A stretch of 64,000 bases of DNA from assembly GCF_047511655.1 (NCBI RefSeq), contig NC_133398.1, positions 44,831,638 to 44,895,637 of the forward strand. The letters run 5' to 3'. This document shows positions 31,795-43,950 of this stretch, one piece after another. The notes under the pieces were generated by a model, which worked only from the letters and a program-made list of their open reading frames with translations, did not search any database and had not been told where the DNA came from. The translations under genes were made by a program, and so were the position numbers. Position 1 is the first letter of the stretch. Each line of letters starts with the position of its first letter. Source of the DNA: Castor canadensis (Eukaryota; Chordata; Mammalia; Rodentia; Castoridae).

Positions 31795-33500
31795 TTAGTA
31801 GCATATAATAGTTATATACGGGAGATACATAGTGACATTTACATATGTGCTTTCAATATATATTAATTAGGTTCACCCCCTCCATCATTCTCCCTCATCT
31901 CCCACCACCCCTTCTAAAAATAATTTCAACAGGTTTCTTTGTTTTATTTTCATCTGTGAATACAAAATACATTCACCATATTTGCACTTTTTCACCCTCT
32001 CCCAGTGGTACACACTCCCAGACAGGACCTATCTTCCCATCTTTCCTTTTTTAAAGTGTATGTTGATTGTTCAAGGGATTTTTGCCTTGGTATTTCAGAC
32101 ATGTATATATCATGCTTTAACCAGATTAACCCCCTTTATTACTCTTTCTTTATCATCCTGTTCCCCTATTATTCAACAGTTTATGGTACATTGCATTATA
32201 CTATCTTCATATACAGATGCAATGTGTTTCAATATTTGTCACCCTCTAACATTGTTTCCCTCTCCCACCTCCATGTAGACCCCTCAGACAAACCCACTAA
32301 TGCAATCATGTTTTCTCTTTCCATGTAAATACATATATGTATGTATGTATATAAGACCATGTATGTATTTATGTGAACATTTATTTTACAAGACTAGCTT
32401 CCACCTATGAGGAAAAACATGGAACCTTTGACCTTTTGAGCTTGGCTAACTTTGCTTAACATGATGTTCTCCAGTGCCATCTATTTACCTGCACGCACCA
32501 TAATTTCATTCTTCTTTATGGCTGAATAATACTCTGTTATGTATATATACCACATTTTCTCAATCCATTCATCAGTTGTGGGGCATCTGAGCTGTTTCCA
32601 AAGTTTGGCTATTGTGAATAGTGCTACAATAAACATGGGTGTGCAAGTGGTTGTATTGTATCCTGGCTTACATTCCTTCCCACTATGCCTAGGAGTGGTA
32701 TCTTTGGATCATATGGTAAGCCTATGTTTAGTTTTTTGAGGAATCTCCATACTGGTTTCCATAGTAGTTGCACTAATTTACATTCCCACCAACAGTGTGT
32801 AAGTGTTTCCTCTCATCCTCACCAGCATTTATTGTTTGTGTTATTGATGATAGCCTTTCTCACTAGAGTGAGACAAAAGCTCAGTGCCATTTTGATTTGC
32901 ATTTCCTTTATGGTCAAGGATGTTGAGCATTTCTTCATGTATTTATTGGGCATTACTAGTTCTTTTGAGAATTGTCTGTTCAGTTCATTTGCCCTTTTAT
33001 TTACTGGGTTGTTGATTCTTTGAAGAGTTAAGTTTTTTGAGCTCCCTGTATATTCTGATTGTTAACCCCTTGTCAGGTATGTAACTGGCAAAGATTTTTT
33101 TTCCCATTCTGTAATCTGCCTCTTCAGTCTAGTGACTGTTAACTTTGCTATGCAGAAGCTGTTTAGTTTCTTGCAGTATCATTTGTCAATCTTTCCTCTT
33201 ATTTGCTAAGCTATTGGAGTTCTATTCATAAAGTTACTACCTATGTCTATGCATACCTGTTCCAGTGTGTTCCCTATTTTTTCCTGGAACAATTTCACCA
33301 TTTCAGATCTTACATTAAGATCTTTGATCCACTTGATACTAGTACAGGTGAGTGATGGGAGCTAGTTTCAGTCTTCTACAGGTGGCATCCAGTTTTTTTT
33401 CCAACAACATTTGTTGAAGGAGCTATTTTTTTCTCCAATTTGTGTTTTGGGGTCCTTTGTCAAAAATCAGGTGGTTGTGGGTTTGTGTCTGGGTTATAAT
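31795..33500 (-). mobile_element. L1 3'-end fragment, minus orientation, diverged
   Basis: About 1.7 kb of complemented L1 ORF2 C-terminus and 3' UTR: TTGTGAATAGTGCTACAATA and CATTCCCACCAACAGTGTG occur in the usual order. Stops are frequent on both strands, and an AT/TATG simple repeat lies at about 32325-32365. Confidence 0.75.
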
Positions 33501-34335
33501 ATGTTTTCTTTACTAATGTATAATGTATGTGAAGAAAACTGTGCAAATCCTAAACAGCATGTTGGATTTTTATTCATTGCTTTAAGAGCTTTATGCTATT
33601 CCATTGCTGAGCTATAATACCAAAATATATTTATTTACCCTCTACTAATGAATATTAATATATCTGCCAGCTCATTCTAGTCTGGCAAATACTTATTGAA
33701 TGTCTGCTTATGATCCAGGCAGTAAACAACATTCAGTGACTTCAAACCACAGCCATTTGCTTTGTATTGCTCAAGAGTCCACAGGTCAGCTGAGAAGTTC
33801 TGCTGATAGGAGTCAGGTTCAGTAGCTTTCAGCTAAACTTCTTATGAGGTAAGAGGAACAAGGTAGGTGTATTCCTCCAAAAATAAACCAAAGAATGAGG
33901 AAATTGCAGGTAGGATAAGAGGGATGTTTGGAAAAAAAAACCCAAACTTTTCAAAAGGAAAGGATTTTTGAAGAAAGGTTATGCCAGACTCCAGGAAGAT
34001 TCAGCGAAATATATAACTTGGGTATGGCAGGACGGGCAGAAGTAGGGAGAGTAGGGGAGGAGGAAAGGTAGGAGAGTTCTATGATCACTGCCAACCCCAA
34101 CAACGAAAAATGCCTGTGGAAAGCCAGGGGAGCTGGGTCCCATGTCACTAACAAGCTGCAAGATCCAAACAGGTGGCTGTGTGTTGAGGTCTCCATGCCC
34201 TTGGGGATTTGAGATTGTGCAGATCCTTTCCAAAGGAAGAAAGGGGGCGGGGGGAGAAGTGAAGGGAGGGAAAAGGAAGGAAGGAAAGTACGAATTCATC
34301 TCTTAGAGACTGGGTTGAGCAAGACTTAGAAAAAA
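33501..34335. other. Intergenic, no gene seen
   Basis: Nothing recognised except a purine-rich tract at about 34225-34290 (GAAAGGGGGCGGGGGGAG and GGAAGGAAGGAAAG). Confidence 0.4.
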
Positions 34336-34336
34336 A

Positions 34337-34576
34337 AATTTTTTTTTTTGGCAGCACTGGTGTTTGAACTCAGGGCCTTCTTGCAAGGCAGATACTTTTA
34401 CCTCTTGAGCTTGAGCCACTCTGCCAGCTTTTTTTTTTTTTTTTTTTGTGGTGGGTTTTTTTTGAGATAAGGTCTCCAGAACTACTTGCCTGAGGGGATG
34501 GTTTCTAACCATCACCCTCCTGACCTTTGCTCCTGAGTAGCTAGGATTACAGGAGTGAGAAACCAGCATCCGACAG
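34337..34576 (-). repeat. Composite ID/B1-type SINE
   Basis: T-run, GGTGTTTGAACTCAGGGCC, a middle T-run at about 34430-34447, then GAGTAGCTAGGATTACAGGA. Both halves are present. Confidence 0.85.
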
Positions 34577-35999
34577 AAAAAAATTAATTGACAAATTTCC
34601 AAAACTGTTCTCTAGGAGACCTTTTCCCCCTTTAGAATAGCATCATTAGGGCTGTTAAATACCCAAGGCAAGTCTCTTTTACATTACTGGACATGAAATA
34701 CTATCAAAATTGAAGCTGGCCCGAGGCCATTTAGAAATTCAATAATTATTCAACCCAAGGGAATTTCCAAGTGGTGAAGTAGCTTCTTAAGAGGAAATTA
34801 ATATTGAACAGTGTATCAAACATAATTGAAATCTTCAGAAAATAGGAGCCTAAGTAGGGAGAACAGCTGGAGGCTAAAGAAGGTCAGGATGAATAATACT
34901 CTCACTTTTGTCTCCTGTCTTAATTATGATGTGAAAGAAAATCTTGGGTTCTTTTTTCTTTTCTTTTTTTTTAATGTGAGGAGGGCCCAGGGTGGTTTGG
35001 AGAGGTTCCCAGTTCATCAAAAGCTACCTCAGTCTGAATGCCCAAAGGCATTCAAGGAGAGCTGGCCATGCAAGGTAGTTAGCGTTAATAACTGAGTTGT
35101 TGATAGTGTAATGGCAGTGAGCATTGATCACAAAGGCAATAAGGCTGTGTTGATCAAATTGAGAAAGTCTGTTTGAGGCCCTCATTATTTTCCTATTTCT
35201 AGGATAAAGGGGGAATATATCAAGTTAGTAGCATTCATAGACACATTAGCTTCTTCTCTATCTTCCTATGCTTTTCTGTGTTCACTGCTTTGAGAGCACA
35301 ACTTCCAAAAACCATTGAACATTGAAATGTGATTGTCACATTTGTGAAAGGTGCTAAATTCTCATTCTAGAATTTGAAGGTTTAGATTAAGTTGTCTTTA
35401 GATGCAACTACTTTTAGAGACTCGTTCTCCTGGCAACTAACTGTCCTAGAGCATATCTAAGCCAATGTGTTTAATGGAGAGCAAATTCCTCTACCTTATT
35501 CAAAGTACTGAGGCAGATCAACAGTATAGTACACTAGGCTTTGTGATAGCCAAGAGCAAAAGCATCAGGACAATGTCTTGGGAAGAAGAGTCATTCATAA
35601 AAGATTCAAATTCAAAGAAAGAAAGGAGGGAAGGAAGAAAGGAAGGGAGAAAAAAAACACACAGTCTAGTAAAGAGATCTGAAGGAACACTGGGTCTTTG
35701 AATAATAAAACAAAAGATTCTAAGAGCAGGAGCAAAGAGCACAATCTCATTTTAATAAAATTATTTAAAAAGTAACTTGGTGAAGAGAATTCACTCAATT
35801 CTTATGGAATGGAAGGTAAATAATTGCCCATTATGATTACAAACTACACTATCTTGCACAGCTGTCACTGTTGCAACTGTGAACAGTATCATAGTTCTTC
35901 CCAGCTGACCTTTTTATGCTTCAGTTCTACCTCTGCAAAATGTGATTGACATATGTGGACTTCAGAGGAAATTACGATAGATAGCTAATGTTAAACGTT
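34577..35999. other. Intergenic, no gene seen
   Basis: Mixed-composition sequence with a purine-rich (GGAA/GAAA) tract at about 35615-35657. No coding signal. Confidence 0.4.
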
Positions 36000-36014
36000 A
36001 AGAATTATGCTAGC
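36000..36014 (+). repeat. Target-site duplication (left) of L1 insertion
   Basis: AAGAATTATGCTAGC, repeated without a mismatch at 38294-38308. The junction TTAAG fits the L1 endonuclease preference. Confidence 0.95.
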
Positions 36015-38293
36015 TTAGGCAAGAAGAAGGAATAAAAGGAATACAAATAGGTAAAGAAACTGTCAAAATATCCCTATTTGCAGACGACATGATCCTATAC
36101 CTTAAAGACCCAAAAAACTCTACTCAGAAGCTTCTAGACATCATCAATAGCTATAGTAAGGTAGCAGGATATAAAATCAACATAGAAAAATCATTAGCAT
36201 TTCTATACACTAACAATGAGCAAACGGAAAAAGAATGTATGAAAACAATTCCATTTACAATAGCCTCAAAAAAAATCAAATACCTAGGTGTAAACCTAAC
36301 AGAAGATGTGAAAGACCTCTACAAGGAAAACTATACACTTTTGAAGAAAGAGATTGAGGAAGACTATAGAAAGTGGAGAGATCTCCCATGCTCATGGATT
36401 GGTAGAATCAACATAGTAAAAATGTCCATACTCCCCAAAGTAATCTACATGTTTAATGCAATTCCCATCAAAATTCCAATGACATTCATTAAAGAGATTG
36501 AAAAATCTACTGTGAAATTTATATGGAAACACAAGAGGCCACGAATAGCCAAGGCAATACTCAGTCAAAAGAACAATGCAGGAGGTATCACAATACCTGA
36601 CTTCAAACTATATTACAAAGCAATAACAATAAAAACAGCATGGTACTGGCACAAAAACAGACATGAAGACCAGTGGAACAGAATAGAGGATCCAGATATG
36701 AAGCCACACAACTATGAGCAACTTATCTTTGACAAAGGAGCTAAAAATATACGATGGAGAAATAGCAGCCTCTTCAACAAAAACTGCTGGGAAAACTGGT
36801 TAGCAGTCTGCAAAAAACTGAAACTAGATCCATGTATATCACCCTATACCAAGATTAACTCAAAATGGATCAAGGATCTTAATATCAGACCCCAAACTCT
36901 TAAGTTGATACAAGAAAGAGTAGGAAATATTCTGGAGTTAGTAGGTATAGGTAAGAACTTTCTCAATGAAACCCCAGCAGCACAGCAACTAAGAGATAGC
37001 ATAGATAAATGGGACCTCATAAAACTAAAAAGCTTCTGTTCATCAAAAGAAATGGTCTCTAAACTGAAGAGAACACCCACAGAGTGGGAGAAAATATTTG
37101 CCAATTATACATCAGACAAAGGACTGATAACCAGAATATACAGGGAACTTAAAAAACTAAATTCTCCCAAAACTAATGAACCAATAAAGAAATGGGCATG
37201 TGAACTAAACAGAACTTTCTCAAAAGAAGAAATTCAAATGGCCAGAAAACACATGAAAAAATGCTCACCATCTCTAGCAATAAAGGAAATGCAAATTAAA
37301 ACCACACTAAGATTCCACCTCACCCCTGTTAGAATAGCCATCATCAGCAACACCACCACCAACAGGTGTTGGCGAGGATGCGGGGGAAAAAGGAACCCTC
37401 TTACACTGTTGGTGGGAATGTAGACTAGTACAACCACTCTGGAAAAAAATTTGGAGGCTACTTAAAAAGCTGGACATCGATCTACCATTTGATCCAGCAA
37501 TATCACTCTTGGGGATATACCCAAAAGACTGTTACTCCAGAGGCACCTGCACATCCATGTTTATTGCGGCACTATTCACAATAGCCAAGTTATGGAAACA
37601 GCCAAGATGCCTCAGCACTGACGAATGGATTAAGAAAATGTGGTATCTATACACAATGGAATTTTATGCAGCCATGAAGAAGAACGAAATGTTATCATTC
37701 GCTGGTAAATGGATGGAATTGGAGAACATCATTCTGAGTGAGGTTAGCCTGGCCCAAAAGACCAAAAATCGTATGTTCTCCCTCATATGTGGACATTAGA
37801 TCAAGGGCAAACACAACAAGGGGATTGGACTATGAGCACATGATAAAAGCGAGAGCACACAAGGGAGGGGTGAGGATAGGTAAGACACCTAAAAAACTAG
37901 CTAGCATTTGTTGCCCTTAATGCAGAGAAGCTAAAGCAGATACCTTAAAGCAACTGAGGCCAATAGGAAAAGGGGACCAGGAACTAGAGAAAAGGTTAGA
38001 TCAAAAAGAATTAACCTAGAAGGTAACACCCACGCACAGGAAATCAATGTGAGTCAATGCCCTGTATAGCTATCCTTATCTCAACCAGCAAAAACCCTTG
38101 GTCCTTCCTATTATTGCTTATACTCTCTCTACAACAAAATTAGAGATAAGGGCAAAATAGTTTCTGCTGGGTATTGAGGTGGGGGAGATGGAGGGGGTGG
38201 AGTGGGTGGTAAGGGAGGGGGTGGGGGCAGGGGGGAGAAATGAACCAATCCTTGTATGCACATATGAATAATAAAAGAAAAATGAAAAAAAAA
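36015..38293 (+). mobile_element. Young 5'-truncated L1 insertion
   Basis: 2.28 kb: the C-terminal part of ORF2 from inside the reverse transcriptase, a 3' UTR from 37800 with a G-rich tract at about 38180-38235, an AATAATAAAAGAAA end and an A-tail. Perfect 15-bp target duplications flank it. It is not inverted. The long open frame and exact duplication indicate a recent event. Confidence 0.96.
36017..37799 (+). pseudogene. L1 ORF2p C-terminal fragment
   Basis: ORF2p nicks target DNA and reverse-transcribes L1 RNA. This copy starts inside reverse transcriptase: open from 36017, with FADD at about 36080-36091 (first in-frame Met at 36089), then thumb and C-terminal segment to 37423 ([56 protein letters not shown]). 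The endonuclease and N-terminal reverse transcriptase are missing. Near 37380, in the run CGGGGGAAAAAGG, the L1 reading moves to another frame and continues to SLICGH at 37799, so the ORF is broken by a shift of one base. The Cys-His end region shows as TNRCWRGCG. It cannot be functional. Confidence 0.93.
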
Positions 38294-38308
38294 AAGAATT
38301 ATGCTAGC

Positions 38309-39245
38309 AGAAAACGTGCCTTTAGATAATATATGAATCTTGTCATGGTTTCAAGTTGCTTAAAAAGATCTACCTTCTGTTTGAATTGCCATTACTTCAG
38401 TGTTTAGGATGACTCATACACCTTCATTTCCAGGACCTAGAGTTCATTAACATAAATTCTTAAATCAAACACACTCACAAAACACTGGGACAATCTCTTG
38501 ATCCCTGTGATTAGTCGGGGTCCTGAAAACAAAATCAAAGTAGGTAAAGAGAAAATGTGCCTCACTCTTAAAAGATTTGTTAAGTACTCATATCTGTGAA
38601 CTCTCTGGGTCTGGGAAGAAAGGAAGGACTGAGAATTCCTGCTGTTTGTGAGTACACCACCTGTAACAATTATAATTAGCACATCTGTGAGAGCCATGAC
38701 ACTGGCAATCAGATTCAGTAAACATGAATAAGATTAGCCTCTTACTAAATGTGAGCCCTTGCACTCTGAGCACTGTGGTCCAGAGCAGTGCAACAGTGGT
38801 TCTCATGCTCATGAGTGATTAGGAAAACATGCTTCTTCACTTTTACTCTGTTGCCATCTGACTGCTATGATGCTACTGCAGTGGCACTTTTCCAATATCC
38901 TTTTGGTAACCTCTGAGGGAAGCTGAGGGGAAGTGGTTTGGTAGCAGAATCTTTTTGGTGTTTTTTGCTAACACCATTGCAGACCAGTGTGGCTTTTCTC
39001 TTACAGGAAATATTGAAAGCAGAAATTGGAAATAATGGGAATTAGTTTGTACTGGCTTGAGCAAGGAATGTGAATGTTATTTATTCTATACCAAACTACT
39101 TGTAAAGACTCTTTTTTGTTCCAGTTCCAGAAGGTGACATTTCAAGGACAGCAAAGCTTCTGGATTCACTGTGACTATAACATGTGCTGGGGTCTTTTAC
39201 CTCCATGTGGGTGGTGTAAGAACTATGCTGGAAAGAACAATAGGT
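38309..39245. other. Intergenic, no gene seen
   Basis: No repeat or coding signal recognised. Confidence 0.4.
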
Positions 39246-39249
39246 GGGC

Positions 39250-39395
39250 TTCCTCGAGCACTTGACATATGACAGGCACTGTACTAAACATGTTATGTGC
39301 ATCCCTTCATTAAATCCACACAACTACTTATATTATTATCCCTTCTTTATAAGATGAAGTCACTGAGATTCAGAGAAGTTAGAATCAGTTATGGA
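39250..39395 (-). repeat. MIR-like SINE
   Basis: ACAGGCACTGTACTAAACATG and GATGAAGTCACTGAGATTCA follow MIR wording on the complementary strand. Confidence 0.6.
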
Positions 39396-39659
39396 TTTCT
39401 GACTCTGAAGGCCATCCCCTTAATCATCATGACACCTGGTCTCTCTGGTTCCTTCCAGGTGAGCTGAACCTGGACCATCTCTTTCTTTTCCACAGAATAA
39501 CCTAAGTCATGAGTACTCCTATCCAAATTTCTCAAATTTATTCCATGGTAACTTGAGAGGATCCTCTGAAGCAGCATAAAAGCTGTCATCTTTGTCTTGG
39601 ACAAATGTATGCTTGTGGCCTCTTCACTTATGTATCAAGACATATAGAGCACTAGTGGC

Positions 39660-39770
39660 CTTAAAACCCAGAATCAATGCCCCAGGCTTACAATTATGTA
39701 ATCTTAAGCAAGTCACTTAATCTGTCCAGCTGGTTACTTCCTCTATGAAAGGGAAATGGCAAAGCCCATG
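39660..39770 (+). repeat. MIR-like SINE fragment
   Basis: CTTAAGCAAGTCACTTAATC followed by TTCCTCTATGAAAGGGAAAT. Confidence 0.5.
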
Positions 39771-40194
39771 CTTATCCAAAGGTCAGGAATGGACCAGCTG
39801 CTCTCAGTGTCCATTTTTGCTCTTTTAGAACCTTATGAATCTAATATGGATGAACTTGTGCTCTGGACCTACAATTATGGGCCCATAGTTGCCCTTTTAT
39901 AATGACAGAGTTCACATTCTTCAAGAATATTTTACCCACAAAGAAGTTTATTTTTCTCTTTTACTTTTTGCCCTTGGAGTTTATAGCCTGAGACATTTCT
40001 TTGGCAATTGCTTCAGGTAATTTTTCCCCATTAATAACTACTAACAAAACTCATTAAATTTCCTTTGATCGTTAGCCTAGTATTTGGGATACCAGTCCTT
40101 ATCATCTAACTACACATCTCATCCTCAAATCAACTAAATTAATCTTGGTTTCTAGAGTGCAATTCAATTTTTTTTTCTACCTTCCCTTTCTTTC

Positions 40195-40409
40195 TTTTTT
40201 ATTTTTTGATGGGATTGGGCTTTGAACTCAGGGCTTCATGGTTGCAAAGGAGACGCTGTACCACTTGAGCCATACCTCCAGTCCATTTTATCTGGTTATT
40301 TTGCAGATGGGGTCTTGTGAACTATTTTCTTGGGCTCAAACCTCAGTCCTCCAGATCTCAGCCTCCTAAGTAGCCAGGATTATAGGTGTGAGCCACTGGT
40401 TCCTGGCTT
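40195..40409 (-). repeat. Composite ID/B1-type SINE
   Basis: GGGCTTTGAACTCAGGGCTT, then TACCACTTGAGCCATACCTC, then TAAGTAGCCAGGATTATAGG. Both halves are present. Confidence 0.8.
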
Positions 40410-40559
40410 GACTGCCTTTTTGTTGTGTGCTTGCACTGTAGAAAAAGTACTCTTGCCCAAGTTTTCTCTCTTTTGTCTTCTGCTTCCTCTTTCTCTCCAT
40501 ACTATCTTCTTCTATCCTGTCTTCCCCTTCTCTTGGCTCTTGTTCCTCCTCTTCTTCAT

Positions 40560-40715
40560 TTTAGTCTTCTTGTTCCTATAACAAGGGCCTTACCAATTCT
40601 CATAACCTTATCAGTCCCTAATTACTGCCCTCAAAGTCCCATCTCCAAGTACCATCACACTGGGAGTTAGGGTTTCAACATACAAATTTCAAGGAAACAT
40701 AATTCAGTCCATATC
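40560..40715. repeat. Old interspersed repeat fragment, family not assigned
   Basis: CTATAACAAGGGCCTTACCA and TTCAACATACAAATTTCAAG have the wording of a dispersed mammalian repeat. Confidence 0.35.
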
Positions 40716-41870
40716 AAGTACATACAAGTCTCTTGATCTAATCTAGGGCTAGGGCAATGAAGAAGACGGACAAAAGTCCCTGTTTTCAAGAGTTTACATT
40801 CATGCAAAGAGAAAAAAATAAATCAGTGCCCACCCAAGATTATGTAATAGATCTCCATAACTTGTGAATCTGTTACATTTCACGGAAAAGAGGAATTAAG
40901 TTTGCAAATTGGCTGATCTTAGCATGGAACGGTAAAGCTTACCAGACCGATGCAATCACTAGCACTCTTATAAGTGAAGGAGAAGGCAGAAAGGTCAGAA
41001 TTGTGCAATAAAAGGACTGATGTTTTGCTGCTGGTTTTGACAAGGAGAAAGGGGACCACAAGTCAAGGAATGCAGGTGGCCTGTCAGATGCTGGTAAAAA
41101 CAAGAAAACGGATTCTCTCCTATAAACTTCAGAAAGGAATGCAGCCCTTCTGACGCCTTGATTTTATCCCAATGATAGCTGTGTTGCACTTCTAACCTAC
41201 TGATCAATAAGATAATGAATTTAGGTTGTTTTAAACCACTACGTTTGTGCTATTTTCTCCTGCAGTCACAGAAAGCTAATGTGAGCAGTAAACAAAATAA
41301 GTAAAATATATAGTGTGTTAGTTTACAATACATTCTCTGGAGAAAATGAGAAAGGAATGTAGATGGGGAGTGTCAGATGGAGAGGATGATTGAAAGAAGA
41401 GGCCTTTGGTGAATTTGAGCAAACAGCTGAGGAAAATGAGGTATTATCTAGCAATGAAGCTGCTGAGTAGTTTAGAAGACTGTTCTAACCAGAGGGTACA
41501 GCAAGTATTAAGGTCCTGTGATAGAAATTTCCCTGGTATTTCTGGGAGCCAAGAAGAGTATCATAGATAGAGAGGCATTTGTGATGGGAAGGCTAGTAAA
41601 GGATGAGGTATAGAAATATATTACACATATCACATACACATATAATCCTAAATTCTAATTAATATATTTCTACAACTCTTTAATGTGTGCAGTAAGAATT
41701 GTGAAATGCAATACTTAGTCCTCGATATTCCTCAATCAGTATGCATTAAGATACTATTTGAAAGAGATTCAGAAATTATGGAAGATCCAATTCTTTTTCT
41801 GAGGAAGGCAGGAAGCTCATATTTGAAAATTCCTGCCACAAACTAAGAGTATTTTCAGAGTTAGCTTACT
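40716..41870. other. Intergenic, no gene seen
   Basis: About 41330-41620 reads like an old dispersed repeat (AAATGAGGTATTATCTAGC, then AGAAGACTGTTCTAACCAG), possibly the same class as 59060-59590. Nothing else is recognised. Confidence 0.35.
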
Positions 41871-41874
41871 TTTT

Positions 41875-42168
41875 TTTTGTTTTTCTTTTTGGCACACTGG
41901 GTTTAAACTCAAGGCCTCAGCTTGCTAGGCAGGTGCCCTTGCTACTTGAGCCACTTTACCAGTACTGGGGTTTGAACTCAGGGTCTCACACTTCCTGGGC
42001 AGGCTCTCTACCACTTGAGCCACTCCACCAGTTCTTCTTTGTGTTGGATATTTTTGAGGTAGGGTCTCTCGAACTATTTGTCCCCAGAGCCTGGCTTCAA
42101 ATTGCTATCCTTCTGCTCTCCGCTCCTGAGTAGCTAGGATTACAGGTGTAAGCCACGGAAGCAGGGCC
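41875..42168 (-). repeat. SINE with two ID-type units plus a B1-like unit
   Basis: On the plus strand an ID complement (GGTTTAAACTCAAGGCCTC, 41895-41960) is followed at once by a second (GGGTTTGAACTCAGGGTCTC, 41961-42040), then the B1-like part ending GAGTAGCTAGGATTACAGG. The second ID unit is a duplication or a SINE inserted in a SINE. Confidence 0.75.
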
Positions 42169-42175
42169 TAGATTA

Positions 42176-42285
42176 CTCTTAACAACCATTCTGCAGGGCA
42201 GATATTGCTCCCTCCAATTTATACACAGCCATAGGTAGACAGAGATCATACAAGTAGAAAGTGGCTGGCAGTGAGTTTTACTTCA
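42176..42285 (-). repeat. MIR-like SINE fragment
   Basis: CTCTTAACAACCATTCTGCAG and AGAGATCATACAAGTAGAAAG are MIR-like on the complement. Confidence 0.45.
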
Positions 42286-42589
42286 AAGTTCATTCCATTA
42301 CGCTCAGCTTGTTCTAGTATATCTGTGGAATATCAACATATTTTCCGATGCTCCATGTCAGGCAATGACATTTTTTTAAGTCAGAAAATCTTAGAGAAGC
42401 CATTTGCCCCTTTCTAGGTACCTTGGAAGTGGCCTTTGTGGACCCAGAATGCAGCCTTTCGGATCTGACATCATTCTTACTGTCACGGCCCGAGGGTCAG
42501 TGTCTTTTGGGCAGGGTTGGAAGACCCCTTAGACTGCTCATGTCCCCTGCCTCTCTGGAGGTAAAGGCTACTGGACTTCTCTCTCCCAC

Positions 42590-43950
42590 GCAGCAGCTTT
42601 TCCACAGGCGGCCGCCAGGGGACCCCGCTCCGCATATCGGAGCGACAGTCGAGCCCAGGCCGGCTGTGCGGCGCGCTGGGTGTCTGTGGGGGCTGCTTAG
42701 GAGCCACGCAGTTGCTGCTGGAGCCGCGCGCGTGGATCAGCAAGCGTCACCCCTGCCTCCAGAGCTCACGCTTTTACTATCACGCCAGCTCTGCTGACCC
42801 CGGACGAAGGGAGCCGACAGGACCCTAGACAGAAGGTAAAAACCCCACGCTAAGAACCCGCTCCAAGAGAGGGGGGGCGGAGCAGCCCGCAGCAACTCGC
42901 CCCGGATTGCGACTAGGCGGGCAGAGGTGCGGGGCGCGTCGCGGGCTGGTGCCACAAGAAGGCGAGAGGTGGCGGATCCGGCTCCCCACCGGTCGTGGGT
43001 GGGCTTCCGGGATTGGAGTCTGGCTTAGACCCGTGCCCACGCCTAGGATTCTAGCCCGCTCCTGGTGCGCACTTCTCCAGCACGAACGAGGATCCAGTTC
43101 CCATCCAGGGATCTGTGGCCTCGATTCAAAAAGACAGACCAATAAAATCCTTCTTTCAGGGTGCAAATCCGACCCCGAGCCTATGTCGAATCACAGATGC
43201 CTGTAGGGTGCGCGCTGGACTGTGGTGGCGGGAAGACAAACTTTTACAAAAGTGCGTCCGGGATGGGGGAAAACGCTGCGGTGTCTTGAATGCGGAGGCT
43301 CGGCTTGGGGCTGCGTGGGGCTCCCCATCCGGGTTGCCCCAGGGCTGTTGATGCTTCCTGGAGGGAGGCAGGGTGTAAAGAACGACAAATCCTGCTGAAC
43401 TCTTGGGACAACTATCAAACACCTGGGATCCCAGCTCCTCCTTTTTCTTGCACTGGAGAAGGTGAAAATCCTTCAACTTTTGATTCCCTCCCCACCTTTG
43501 GACTCCTCTAGGGAATAGAGGGTGGTAAAAATGCTGAAAAGTCGACTCTTGGCGCTTGCCACATACCAGAGACCCTAAACCACTTGGGCTCCCTCCCAAT
43601 CCCCCCCTTCCTAATCCCCAGGGACCACGCGACCGAGCGGAGTGAGGTCTGGACGAGTGGCCTTTTGTTTCTTCGCGTTTCCGCTATTGTTTGCTTTTCC
43701 AGCATCTAGTGGGGCTTGGGGAAAGAAAGACGCCCCTTTCGCCCCCACTTCCCTGCCTTCCACGCCAGCCGCTGGGCCAGTTTGGGTCAGGGATCTAGGC
43801 TGGGGAACGAGAGGAGCCGAACCCCGGAGAGGCCGCCCTCCCGGGGCCCTGTGGTTAGAGGGCGGAGGGAAAGCTGTTCCTTCCCCGCCTCCTCGGCTGC
43901 CTGTGGCCCAGGGCGCATTTCTCAGATCTTATCCCCGGCGCACTGCAAAG
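42590..43950 (+). promoter_or_regulatory. MOB3B: CpG island, likely MOB3B promoter
   Basis: The only extended CpG-rich, GC-rich block in the window, free of recognised repeats. It carries GC boxes (GGGGGGGCGGAGC at about 42869) and a CTCF-like core (CCGCCAGGGGAC at 42612-42623). In the human locus the MOB3B promoter lies between the C9orf72 3' end and IFNK, with MOB3B on the C9orf72 strand, so position and strand agree. Gene identity is inferred from synteny because no MOB3B coding exon is in the window. Confidence 0.7.
42640..42835 (+). other. MOB3B: Probable MOB3B non-coding first exon (start approximate)
   Basis: A good splice donor, AGAAG|GTAAAAACC, lies at 42835/42836 inside the CpG island. 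The family gene has its start codon in exon 2, and no MOB-domain coding is seen here or downstream, so exon 2 must lie beyond 64 kb. MOB3B is a MOB-family kinase-regulator homologue. The transcription start is not determined from sequence. Confidence 0.5.

Noticed and set aside
36089-37423. 444-codon open reading as a cellular gene
   Set aside because: It is L1 ORF2 C-terminal sequence inside a 5'-truncated insertion with target duplications and a shifted frame.
42423-42797. 124-codon open reading over the CpG island
   Set aside because: CpG-rich DNA has few stop codons by chance. The reading runs across the proposed promoter and first exon and shows no known domain.
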